A stretch of 39,679 nucleotides of DNA from Bacteroidota bacterium (GTDB lineage Bacteria; Bacteroidota; Bacteroidia; UKL13-3), in contig CANNQU010000028.1 of the NCBI GenBank assembly GCA_947507965.1, positions 1 through 39,679 of the forward strand, given 5' to 3'. The notes under the pieces are model-generated. The model worked only from the letters and a program-made list of their open reading frames with translations, made no database searches and was not told the origin of the DNA. A program made the translations under genes and the position numbers. The first letter of the stretch is position 1. The number at the start of each line of letters is the position of its first letter. Shown piece after piece: positions 20,307 through 28,062 of this stretch.

Positions 20307-21071
20307 TCATTCCTCGTCTCTAATTTCTTTGCCGGTTAAATCAATAAACACATCCTCGAGATTGGCTTCTTTCACCTGCTTGGTGCGTTTAAATCCTTTG
20401 GCAATTAAATTGTCGATGAGTTGATCGGGAGTATCAATCGCAATTATTTTTCCCGAATCCATAACGCCAACACGGTCGCATAGTTGTTCTGCTTCATCCA
20501 TATAATGGGTCGTTATGATTACCGTTGATCCTGTGCTGCGTATTTCACGTATCAAATCCCATAGATTCCTACGAGCCTGGGGATCGAGGCCGGTGGTGGG
20601 CTCATCGAGGAACACAATTTCAGGTGTATTAATTAAGGTGGTTGCGATACTGAAACGTTGTTTTTGTCCGCCGCTCAACTCTTTAAATTTGCTGTTGGCT
20701 TTATCACGGAGGTTCACTTTATCGAGTGCCGCAAGCGCATCAATACTTTTGTTATATAATCCGGCAAAAAGATCTAAGATCTGAACCAAGTTGATATTGG
20801 GGTAATATCCGGAAGCCTGGAGTTGTACGCCGATTATTTTTTTTATTTCGGAGGCGTCGGAGTCTATCGACATATTTTTTATATGCACCGACCCCGAGGT
20901 TTTCGACTTTAACGTTTCAATAATTTCGAGAGTCGTTGTTTTGCCTGCTCCGTTCGGCCCGAGTAAACCGAAAATTTCCCCTTCTTTAACCTCGAAACTA
21001 ATATCATTTACTGCCGTAAAGGTTCCGTATTTCTTTACTAAATTTTTTACCTTTATAATGGTATTGCTCAT
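20307..21071 (-). CDS. ABC transporter ATP-binding protein (ABC-2 exporter type)
   Basis: The 254-residue ATPase has Walker A GPNGAGKT (38-45), Q-loop GVQLQASGYYP, signature LSGGQKQR, Walker B IVFLDEP and the H-loop ITTHYMDEAEQLCD. The long A-loop and the C-terminal segment (EANLEDVFIDLTGKEI) are of the CcmA/DrrA type that pairs with ABC-2 permeases. I chose ATG 21071 over an upstream in-frame start at 21149 because a consensus -7 box (TACCTTTG) lies four bases before it and family alignment begins there. Its likely partner is the divergent permease at 21256. Cargo is unknown; multidrug, antibiotic or lipid export are family possibilities. Confidence 0.9.
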   Translation of the reverse strand: MSNTIIKVKNLVKKYGTFTAVNDISFEVKEGEIFGLLGPNGAGKTTTLEIIETLKSKTSGSVHIKNMSIDSDASEIKKIIGVQLQASGYYPNINLVQILDLFAGLYNKSIDALAALDKVNLRDKANSKFKELSGGQKQRFSIATTLINTPEIVFLDEPTTGLDPQARRNLWDLIREIRSTGSTVIITTHYMDEAEQLCDRVGVMDSGKIIAIDTPDQLIDNLIAKGFKRTKQVKEANLEDVFIDLTGKEIRDEE

Positions 21072-21075
21072 TGGG

Positions 21076-21083
21076 CAAAGGTA
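21076..21083 (-). promoter_or_regulatory. -7 box of the ABC ATPase gene
   Basis: Read on the minus strand the site is TACCTTTG, an exact TAnnTTTG match. Only CCCA separates it from the ATG at 21071, implying a leaderless transcript. Confidence 0.6.
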
Positions 21084-21201
21084 TGAAATTTTGTGAGCCG
21101 TTTTTCTTTCCGGAGTTTCAAAGGAAGTTATTAGCGTATGCTTCGCCATATTGCAACTCTTTTTCTTATTTAATTGAGATTAATATAATTGTGCAAGTAA
21201 A

Positions 21202-21214
21202 TTACATTATGTAA
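21202..21214. promoter_or_regulatory. Possible operator palindrome between divergent ABC genes
   Basis: TTACAT-T-ATGTAA is a perfect 6+6 inverted repeat with one central base in the 184-base gap between the divergent ATPase and permease genes. A shared regulator could bind here. No regulator gene is adjacent, and the region is AT-rich, so chance is possible. Confidence 0.3.
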
Positions 21215-21255
21215 ATATGCATTCTTAAATCGGTTTAAGTTTTTGAATTTTTAAA

Positions 21256-22347
21256 ATGAAGTATAGTCAACTACGAGCCATGCTTGCCATAACCAAAGCA
21301 AGCCTATTATCGCAACTTAAAAGCCCAAGCAGTATAATTTTTGGAATTGCTTTTCCAATGATTTTTATTTTTGTGTTTGCGTATTTAGGCAAAGGCATTC
21401 AAGGGAAATACCATGTGGCTGTTACCAAGGAAAGCGATAAAGAGAATGATGTTTATAAAGGCTTGGTCGGCGATTCGGCTTTTAATGCAACCACCGACTT
21501 GTCGAAAGATAGTTGTGAAACATTACTGGCAAAAAAAGATATCTACGCAGTAATTTCTATCGAGTCGGCAGCTCCGGGCACTCCTTTATTGGTAAAGGTA
21601 CGGTTTAATGCAGCGCAAGGAAACACCGCCGGAAGCATTATGAGTCGAATAGCCTCGATGCAAAACACCGATCCGTTGGGTATTTATGAGAAGGGCACTA
21701 AAATAGGTCAGATTATTCCTGAGATGAGCACCAATAGAACCTATGAGGCTATTGACTTTGTGCTACCCGGACAATTAGGATTCTCTATATTAAGTTTAGC
21801 GATATTTGGTACCGCCTTTACCTTTTTCTTTTTACGTAATACGTTGGTGTTGAAACGCTTTTTTGCAACTCCCATTAAACGGCAATATATTATTTTGGGA
21901 GAAGCTTTTAGTCGGTTGTTTTTTCAGGTCGTTACCACGCTAATCATTCTTTTTGTGGGTGCTTACTTTTTTAACTTTACCTTGGTTCATGGAGCCGGTA
22001 CAGTATTGAGTATGGTAACCGTTACCACCTTAGCTTTTATTGTGTTCATGGGTTTTGGATTTGTTATTTCAGGCTTGGCTAAGAACGAGAGCGTGATTGC
22101 ACCTTTCGCCAATTTAATTACCCTACCCCAGATGATGTTGTCCGGCACTTTTTTTCCGGTAGAGTCATTCCCGAGCTGGATGCAACCGATTTGTAAGATA
22201 TTACCCCTTACCCATTTAAACGATGCCCTTCGTAAAATCGCCTACGATGGCTATAGTCTTCTACAGGTATGGCAACCCATTGGTATTCTATTGCTTTGGG
22301 GGGTATTTATTTATTTTGTTGCTTCTCGTGTTTTTAGGTGGGAGTGA
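21256..22347 (+). CDS. ABC-2 type transporter permease
   Basis: The 363-residue membrane protein has one N-terminal transmembrane helix (SIIFGIAFPMIFIFVFAYL, about residues 27-46). A ~130-residue extracytoplasmic domain follows, then five or so C-terminal helices (LGFSILSLAIFGTAFTFFFL onward). The typical ABC-2 motif LTHLNDALRKIAYDG precedes the last helix, and LITLPQMMLSGTFFP is also characteristic. It forms the membrane part of an exporter, most probably with the ATPase encoded on the opposite strand. Cargo is unknown. Confidence 0.88.
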   Translation: MKYSQLRAMLAITKASLLSQLKSPSSIIFGIAFPMIFIFVFAYLGKGIQGKYHVAVTKESDKENDVYKGLVGDSAFNATTDLSKDSCETLLAKKDIYAVISIESAAPGTPLLVKVRFNAAQGNTAGSIMSRIASMQNTDPLGIYEKGTKIGQIIPEMSTNRTYEAIDFVLPGQLGFSILSLAIFGTAFTFFFLRNTLVLKRFFATPIKRQYIILGEAFSRLFFQVVTTLIILFVGAYFFNFTLVHGAGTVLSMVTVTTLAFIVFMGFGFVISGLAKNESVIAPFANLITLPQMMLSGTFFPVESFPSWMQPICKILPLTHLNDALRKIAYDGYSLLQVWQPIGILLLWGVFIYFVASRVFRWE

Positions 22348-22409
22348 GAAGGGTGGTATTATTTAAACCGTCTAGTCTATATTTTTTACTTTTTTTAAAT
22401 GGAAATTCT

Positions 22410-22428
22410 GTTTCTTTGTGTAAGAAAC
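22410..22428. other. Hairpin upstream of the three-gene cassette
   Basis: GTTTCTT (22410-22416) pairs perfectly with AAGAAAC (22422-22428) around a TGTGT loop. It also contains TTTCTTTG, one mismatch from the -7 consensus, so it may be part of the cassette promoter. It lies about 60 bases before the first cassette gene. There is no T run after it, so it is not a typical terminator. Confidence 0.35.
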
Positions 22429-22486
22429 AAAATTAGATGATAATCATTTTTGATTTAATGAAACGATAAAAAACCATAATATAGGC

Positions 22487-22846
22487 ATGTTTAAAATAAG
22501 GAAAGACCAAATGGAAAATATGGGCACTATATTTCTAGAAGTCTATATTAAGAATTTATTTGAGAGGTTATGTGCTGAATTTCCTGAGGTGTCATTGAAA
22601 TCAGATCTCACGGAAAAATTACTTACAGAGTGGGTCGTTGAAGCAAGAAAATATGCTATAACTAGTGAGGATTGTGTATCTGATTATTGCCGGGTAAAAC
22701 TTCTTAATTTAGAACATTTTTCAAAAAAAAACCATATGAGGATTCTTAATAATATACTCTTAAATGACGAGTTATCACAAGATAGAAAAATAGTTTTTAT
22801 TGAAAAATATCTATACGATGATATTAATTCTATAACAACAGATTAG
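22487..22846 (+). CDS. Uncharacterised 119-residue protein, first gene of cassette
   Basis: A soluble, charged, mostly alpha-helical protein (MFKIRKDQMENM..., ...VVEARKYAITSEDCVSDYCRVK..., ending EKYLYDDINSITTD). It has no signal peptide or membrane helix. The pattern of an opening F-x-I-R-x-x-Q-M, a central helix and A-x-x-Y-x-I-x-(S)E-x-D-V-x-x-Y reminds me of short unnamed proteins encoded next to type VI/PAAR effector genes in Proteobacteria. That is recollection, not a search result. It ends three bases before the next gene, so translation is probably coupled. The gene is clearly AT-richer than the neighbouring exporter genes, which hints at horizontal transfer. Confidence 0.7.
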   Translation: MFKIRKDQMENMGTIFLEVYIKNLFERLCAEFPEVSLKSDLTEKLLTEWVVEARKYAITSEDCVSDYCRVKLLNLEHFSKKNHMRILNNILLNDELSQDRKIVFIEKYLYDDINSITTD

Positions 22847-22849
22847 AAA

Positions 22850-24814
22850 ATGGCTGAACCTACTACCACACGACGTGATACAGATCAAAAACCTGATACA
22901 AAGGTTGCTGGAGGTATTTGTATTCCATGTCAGGCAGCGAAAGCTAAAAAAGAAGCTCAAGCAAAAATCATTGATAAGATAACCATTACTTGTCATAAGC
23001 GTGCGTGCCCGGCAGCCGCAACTTTTTTCGAGCTTGTTCCTCCCGTTACTACTACATTGCCTTATACTGACCGTACGACCATTGTTTGGACTGGCCCAAA
23101 TATTCCCCCATCAATCAAAGTTACAGGTCTGGGAGAAATAAAAGGGGGAGGCACCTATATTGTTCCATTTAATTTTGAAAGAAAAAATGCGGAGAAGGAA
23201 GCAAAGAAAGAGATTGGAGAAGCATTGGATTACAGTTCTGCGGGTTATAAAAATGGTTCTAAACTACAAGCCGTAGGAGGCTTGGGCATTGCTGCTGGAT
23301 TAACATTGAAGGCGCTAATGAAGGAGATGTGGACCTATAATCAATACAAATCGTATGCTATTTTAGGCCCAATGGGTTCTCTCCCAGTAAAGGTATACAA
23401 CCCTGAAAAATGGACGCTCACGATTAAATTTCCAAAACTAAAGTCGTTTTCATGTGGATTAAACATCGAAAAAGAGCTAAAAACACAAAAGGTAACTACC
23501 ACTTTAAAAGGAGAGAGCAGTGTTCAGCAAGGAAATAAATATTCGGCTAATGTCACCGGGAATAATACATATACCAATAAAGAAACAAAAATTGTTGTAT
23601 CAACTAAAGGAGGTAAAGTTGTACCTTCTCCGAAAGATGATGAACCAAGTACGGGATCAGATCCATCTACCGCTCAAACTGGAGACTATATAACAATAAG
23701 CCGTGATGGATCGCCGTTAAAATTTGATGTTTTCGGTAGTATATCTGCTTTGCTAAAGCTTATTGAGACGATCTATTCAATTGTGGATTTAATTAAGGAG
23801 GCCAAAGATCTTGTTCCGACGGTAGGCATCGATTTTAATATTGATGCACAGGTAATGAGTGGTAATTTTCAACTTGAATGGGCTTGGAAAGAGTATACCG
23901 ACCATCAGGCCTATTATAATATTAAGCCATCTATTAACGTAAAGCTACTTAGCGGTAGCATAGAACTTGCATTCGGAGTAAAGGCTCCAGGATTCAAAGC
24001 ACAAGCCTATATTAGCGGTGGTTTGGAGGTGCCCTTAACGATTGAATTTGAGAATATTAAACCCGGTGCTGAGTGGTATAGTAGTCTTCAAGCTCAAGGT
24101 AAAATCTCTGTCGTTCTTTCGCTTACCGTAGGTGCAAAATTTGAAGTCGCCTATTTTTTGAACATTAATCCACTCGTAACAGCAGGCATCAGTTTGAATG
24201 GAGGAGTAACCGGAATCTCGGAGTTTGGGATAAATGCAGATATTAAATTTACGGGTTTGATTGCCAAACTCGAGTCTTCTGTTGGAACCGGTGGAGGCCA
24301 TGCGAAAAAAAGAAGTTTTAACGTTGGACGAAATGATATTTATGCTGATGGAGATACGGGTAGTGATTCTGTGGTGCTAATGCAGGCTTTCAAGTGGAAG
24401 GAGTGGAAATTTCCAGATAAAAGTGATGCCACTAAACCGATTAGTGATAGTGGCTTTGCAACTATTATAGAAGATATGCTTTCTGGTGAAACCAATCACA
24501 ACGGACCTGTCGAACTTGTACGTATCAAAGCTGAAAACGAACGAACTTGGTACACTTCTAATAAAGTTACCATTGATTTAAAATTGGTGGCAACTCGCAT
24601 TGCATTAAAGGCAAGCAAGAGTCGTTTAAAACGCACCGATAAAGTGCTCGAAGCCATTGCAAACGAGGTTCGTAATGAACTATTAATTATTGAGAGTAAA
24701 GGCTGGTATAATGGTAATTATGTTACACTCGATGAACTTGATAAGTTTATTGATGGGGGGCAGTTAGCTGCAATTTTTTCTCGTAATGAAGATCCAACTT
24801 TATGTATTAAATAA
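22850..24814 (+). CDS. Uncharacterised 654-residue protein, central gene of cassette (possible effector)
   Basis: No signal peptide is seen. The N-terminus is polar with a CIPC pair (about residues 24-27) and ITCHKRACP. A region with short hydrophobic helices (GSKLQAVGGLGIAAGLTLKAL) follows, then a low-complexity Lys/Thr/Ser linker (about 225-285). The 300-500 region is rich in amphipathic beta-strands (NFQLEWAWKEYTDHQAYYN, IELAFGVKAPGFKAQAYISG, ISVVLSLTVGAKFEVAYFL, GINADIKFTGL). The last ~110 residues are a separate helical domain. The strand-rich core with W-W-K-E-x-x-D-H resembles proteins I remember beside proteobacterial VgrG/PAAR genes. No toxin active site is recognisable. Its position between two small partner-like genes suggests an effector with accessory proteins, but function is not established. 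Confidence 0.7.
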   Translation: MAEPTTTRRDTDQKPDTKVAGGICIPCQAAKAKKEAQAKIIDKITITCHKRACPAAATFFELVPPVTTTLPYTDRTTIVWTGPNIPPSIKVTGLGEIKGGGTYIVPFNFERKNAEKEAKKEIGEALDYSSAGYKNGSKLQAVGGLGIAAGLTLKALMKEMWTYNQYKSYAILGPMGSLPVKVYNPEKWTLTIKFPKLKSFSCGLNIEKELKTQKVTTTLKGESSVQQGNKYSANVTGNNTYTNKETKIVVSTKGGKVVPSPKDDEPSTGSDPSTAQTGDYITISRDGSPLKFDVFGSISALLKLIETIYSIVDLIKEAKDLVPTVGIDFNIDAQVMSGNFQLEWAWKEYTDHQAYYNIKPSINVKLLSGSIELAFGVKAPGFKAQAYISGGLEVPLTIEFENIKPGAEWYSSLQAQGKISVVLSLTVGAKFEVAYFLNINPLVTAGISLNGGVTGISEFGINADIKFTGLIAKLESSVGTGGGHAKKRSFNVGRNDIYADGDTGSDSVVLMQAFKWKEWKFPDKSDATKPISDSGFATIIEDMLSGETNHNGPVELVRIKAENERTWYTSNKVTIDLKLVATRIALKASKSRLKRTDKVLEAIANEVRNELLIIESKGWYNGNYVTLDELDKFIDGGQLAAIFSRNEDPTLCIK

Positions 24815-24826
24815 TAGCAAAAATAA

Positions 24827-25567
24827 ATGACTGCAAAAGAATATATATACGTTCATGTCGAAGCAGAAAAATGCACCGTTGTGGTGCTGTGCAATGGTTT
24901 GCCTGTAATCACGAATACATTTAATGGAAAGAATGTTTATTCTTGTCCAATAAATGCATACCTTATAAAAGAAAATCAAACCCAAATTACCGTTCTTCCA
25001 ATAGAACCTGAAGATCTACTCACGCAAAATCCTGAAGTTAAAGTGACCATTAAAAGTTATAATCAGGACACGTATTCTGTTTCGCCAGAAACAGGCAGAA
25101 TCATAGCTCAAACCGAGCTAACCGGTTATTCTGTTAAAAACCTCTCATTCACCAACAACATACTAAACTTTGCTTCTACTTTTTTAAAACTTCCTGTTAT
25201 TGAAACGGAAGAAGAAATAATGCATTTTGCGAAGCAGCTAGAATTACTATTCGTCAAGCAAAACGAAAATGAATTGCAGCGCATTTTTCAACCTAAATTA
25301 GACGATTATGCGCTAGCATATTATGAAGAAAAACACCAATATTCAGAAAGTTTTCGCAGGTTTTTAATCTATGAGTTTTTTCCATTAGGATTGCTTCAAG
25401 AATCCGCTCCAATCATCCTTACTTCTTTTCTTGATAAGAAAATTTGGCGTATCGCCACGGCTCCTAATTTTGAATTTATTAGAAGTAAACCCGATAAAGA
25501 AAATTCGTGTTTTACCATTGAAATATATGTAGCAAAAGTCGGAGATGAAATAATGGTAATTCGATAA
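24827..25567 (+). CDS. Uncharacterised 246-residue protein, third gene of cassette
   Basis: It starts 12 bases after the central gene. The N-terminal ~95 residues look like a beta-sandwich (YIYVHVEAEKCTVVVLCNGL, IKENQTQITVLPIEP). The C-terminal half is helical to alpha/beta (IETEEEIMHFAKQLELLF, FQPKLDDYALAYYEEKHQYS, KIWRIATAPNFEFIRSKPD). No signal peptide or membrane segment is present, so it is probably cytoplasmic. By order it could be an immunity protein, adaptor or chaperone for the central protein; this is inference. Its stop lies only seven bases from the convergent DUF420 gene, with no terminator between them. Confidence 0.7.
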   Translation: MTAKEYIYVHVEAEKCTVVVLCNGLPVITNTFNGKNVYSCPINAYLIKENQTQITVLPIEPEDLLTQNPEVKVTIKSYNQDTYSVSPETGRIIAQTELTGYSVKNLSFTNNILNFASTFLKLPVIETEEEIMHFAKQLELLFVKQNENELQRIFQPKLDDYALAYYEEKHQYSESFRRFLIYEFFPLGLLQESAPIILTSFLDKKIWRIATAPNFEFIRSKPDKENSCFTIEIYVAKVGDEIMVIR

Positions 25568-25574
25568 TTACCCA

Positions 25575-26105
25575 CTACACCGGATAATACGGTGAAATCA
25601 TAAAGTACACAATAACTCCTGTGATGGCTACATAAAGCCATATTGGTAAGGTGTAGCGTGCAATTTTACGGTGCTTCTCAATTTGTCCTGTCGTACTTCT
25701 GTAAATGGTAAGCAGCACCAACGGTACCAAAATGCCCGAAAGCAAAATATGCGATATCAAAAAGAAGAAATAAACATAGCGGATGGTTCCAATTCCAGGA
25801 TATTTCGTTTCTATAACCTGTGCATGATATACAATATAAAGTACCAAGAACAATGCGGATAAGGCAAAAGCCAAAAGCATCGAACGCTGATGTGCTAAAA
25901 TATTTTTTTGTCGTATAAAATAAAATCCAACACAAAGTAGTATCGCGGTGAGCGAATTAATAACCGCATTTATTTTCGGTATTATGCTTGCATTCCAGTC
26001 GCCTAAAATGCCTTGTGGCAATTGCAATAAAACAAATACAGCCAACGGAATGACGAGTGAAATGGCAATAATTATTCTGAAATAAACGTTATCGTTCTGT
26101 ACCAT
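25575..26105 (-). CDS. DUF420 / CtaM-like membrane protein
   Basis: The 176-residue membrane protein has five predicted helices, with the DUF420 pattern of INAVINSLTAILLCVGFYFI, an AHQRSML turn, LYIVYHAQV and an internal LISHILLSGILVPLVLLTIYR. Its conserved histidines (H in AHQ, YHA and SHI) lie at membrane edges. A DUF420 protein, CtaM, is required for maturation of the aa3-type oxidase in Staphylococcus. Its place as the last gene of the oxidase cluster, two bases after the SCO gene, supports the same role here, probably in heme or copper insertion. Confidence 0.85.
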   Translation of the reverse strand: MVQNDNVYFRIIIAISLVIPLAVFVLLQLPQGILGDWNASIIPKINAVINSLTAILLCVGFYFIRQKNILAHQRSMLLAFALSALFLVLYIVYHAQVIETKYPGIGTIRYVYFFFLISHILLSGILVPLVLLTIYRSTTGQIEKHRKIARYTLPIWLYVAITGVIVYFMISPYYPV

Positions 26106-26107
26106 TA

Positions 26108-26785
26108 CTATTTTTGTTTATCATTTCTATCGGTGCTTTTCATTTCGGTCAAGAGCAACTGAATGGCATCTATGAGCTCATCCATTTTTTCGGGTGCTAA
26201 GCCATCAAAGCGTGCTCTTATATACCTGTTTTGATCAACCAACACAAGTGTTTCATCATGGATGAAGCTAATGGGTTTGGCATCGCCTTCCGTGGCTCGT
26301 ATGTAATAACTCCGTTGCGCCAGGTTATAGATGCTGTCTCTGTTTCCGGTAACGAAATACCATTTTTTGTGATCAACTTTTAAGTTATTGGCATATTTAA
26401 AAAGGATCTCGGGTACGTCATGCTCAGGATCTACCGAGTGTGAAATAAATTTCACCTTCGGATGATCTTTGTATCGATCGTAAACGCGCTGTAGGTTGGC
26501 GTTCATGCGTGGGCATACATCGGGGCAGGTAGCAAAGAAGAAATTGGCAACATAAATACAACCTTCAAGATTTTTATTAGTAATGCTTTGGTTTTGCTGG
26601 TCGGTAAACTCAAAAGGGTCGATCGTATGAAAAAGGGTATCCCCATTTTGGGCAATTCCATTGGGTATGCCAAGATGTGGCAACGTTTTATAAACGGTGC
26701 GTCCGCACTTCATCATAAACATAAAAAGCACCGGAATTCCGATGATAAAGAAGGTGATGAGAATTGATTTTGCCCTGCTGCTCAT
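26108..26785 (-). CDS. SCO1/SenC family copper chaperone for the CuA site
   Basis: The 225-residue protein has one N-terminal membrane anchor (ILITFFIIGIPVLFMFMM) and a thioredoxin-like periplasmic domain. The copper-binding CPDVC pair (C87, C91) and the downstream ligand H176 (FIHDETLVLVD) are present. SCO proteins deliver or reduce copper for the CuA centre of oxidase subunit II. The gene lies between COX4 and DUF420, but an intrinsic terminator ends just seven bases before its ATG, so it may be expressed separately from the structural genes or at reduced level. Confidence 0.93.
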   Translation of the reverse strand: MSSRAKSILITFFIIGIPVLFMFMMKCGRTVYKTLPHLGIPNGIAQNGDTLFHTIDPFEFTDQQNQSITNKNLEGCIYVANFFFATCPDVCPRMNANLQRVYDRYKDHPKVKFISHSVDPEHDVPEILFKYANNLKVDHKKWYFVTGNRDSIYNLAQRSYYIRATEGDAKPISFIHDETLVLVDQNRYIRARFDGLAPEKMDELIDAIQLLLTEMKSTDRNDKQK

Positions 26786-26792
26786 ATCAATA

Positions 26793-26834
26793 AAAAAAGC
26801 CCGGCCCGGTATAAAAGTACGGCTGGGCTTTTTT
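26793..26834 (-). terminator. Intrinsic terminator inside the oxidase cluster
   Basis: Left arm 26793-26806 and right arm 26821-26834 pair over 14 bp with one G-T wobble: six A-T pairs, then GC-rich. The loop is 14 bases. Read on the minus strand it is a GC-rich stem followed by seven T, directly after the COX4 stop codon and ending just before the SCO start codon. The loop contains TACTTTTA (minus strand), one mismatch from the -7 consensus. Confidence 0.85.
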
Positions 26835-26851
26835 ATAAAATCGTTAAAGGG

Positions 26852-27184
26852 TTAATTCCAATGTAAATTAAACAGGTAGTTTCCTTCGTACATGGCTGCA
26901 ATAATAAGTGCGATAATAAATATTACCGGCACAATAAGCATCATAATTAAAAACTTACGTTCATGTTTTAGATGCATAAAAGTACCTACAATGAAATAAG
27001 CCTTTATGATACCTAATAAGATGAAAATACTATTTCGGATCATGCCTGAAGGTATCCAAAAATAAAATATTAAATCGATCACGGTTAGTCCGAAAAGGAT
27101 CCAAAATGTTTTCATAATATCTCTTTTTGCACCCGGATCTGGTGCGTGTCTTTCAAATTCCTGAAAATCTACTGATGATGACAT
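26852..27184 (-). CDS. Cytochrome c oxidase subunit IV family protein
   Basis: The 110 residues have three membrane helices (TFWILFGLTVIDLIFYFWI, SIFILLGIIKAYFIVGTFMHL, FLIMMLIVPVIFIIALIIAAMY) in the arrangement of prokaryotic COX4/CyoD-like subunits, including the KAYFIVGTFMHLKHE motif. The subunit helps assembly or stability of the oxidase. Length and position after COX3 are typical. Confidence 0.92.
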   Translation of the reverse strand: MSSSVDFQEFERHAPDPGAKRDIMKTFWILFGLTVIDLIFYFWIPSGMIRNSIFILLGIIKAYFIVGTFMHLKHERKFLIMMLIVPVIFIIALIIAAMYEGNYLFNLHWN

Positions 27185-27252
27185 ATCTTTTTTAAATTAA
27201 AAATTAAAATTTCTTTATTCGGTATTCATTAATCGTTGACCACAATCCTACC

Positions 27253-28026
27253 TCAAATCAAATAATAAAAGGTGAACACAAATACCCAAACCAAATCAAC
27301 GAAATGCCAATAGAGGCCTATTTTTTCTATCATATCATAATGTCCTCTACGTTCGTAAGTTCCTCTAACGACGTTGCTGGTAATGACGATATTTAATACT
27401 ACCCCCGATAGTACGTGAAACCCGTGAAAGCCCGTCACAATAAAAAACAAATCAGCAAAGGCTACAGGGCCGAATGGATTGCTAGTTAAACTAGCACCCG
27501 CCGTGATGAATTGCGTCCATTCCCAGGCTTGACAGCTTAAGAAGGCGATACCACCGGCGATCGTCCAATACATGTATTTTGCCACCTCTTTCTTTTCTTT
27601 TCGATGTCCGGCCTCTACCGCCAGCACCATCGTTACCGAGCTGAAAATGAGAATAAACGTCATTAAACTCACAAATAAAAGTGGTAAATGATGACCATGA
27701 AGAAAAGGGAAGTGGTTGAATACCAAATCAGGGCTTGGCCAGTGTGGCTGAATGCCAGGAGCCAGTTGTACTCCCTGAGTGGAGGGCGTAAAATACTTAG
27801 CAAGCTCGCCTTCGTGCACATGAGAGCCAAAAGCAATCGCTTCGTGAACAGGTGCAGGGGGGAAACTAGAACGGGTGCTCCCATAGGCAATTAATAATGC
27901 GGAGAACGTGAAGGCATCTGAAAGTAGAAAAATCCACATCATGAGCTTTCCGTATTCCACATTGAATGGAGAGCGACCTCCACCCCATAATTTTGTCGGT
28001 AATTTATTTTCTGCTTCGTGCGACAT
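27253..28026 (-). CDS. ctaE: Cytochrome c oxidase subunit III
   Basis: The 257 residues start with a cytoplasmic N-terminus (TKLWGGGRSPFNVEYGKLMMW). About five to seven helices follow, with the subunit III signatures QAWEWTQFI, FFIVTGFHGFHVLSGVVLNI and the C-terminal YWHFVDLVWVFVFTFYYL. Subunit III stabilises subunit I and proton uptake. The gene follows a second, smaller subunit III-type gene by 36 bases and is part of the same transcript. Confidence 0.94.
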   Translation of the reverse strand: MSHEAENKLPTKLWGGGRSPFNVEYGKLMMWIFLLSDAFTFSALLIAYGSTRSSFPPAPVHEAIAFGSHVHEGELAKYFTPSTQGVQLAPGIQPHWPSPDLVFNHFPFLHGHHLPLLFVSLMTFILIFSSVTMVLAVEAGHRKEKKEVAKYMYWTIAGGIAFLSCQAWEWTQFITAGASLTSNPFGPVAFADLFFIVTGFHGFHVLSGVVLNIVITSNVVRGTYERRGHYDMIEKIGLYWHFVDLVWVFVFTFYYLI

Positions 28027-28062
28027 CGTATTTATATAATTAATAATTAATAACTTGTAATT

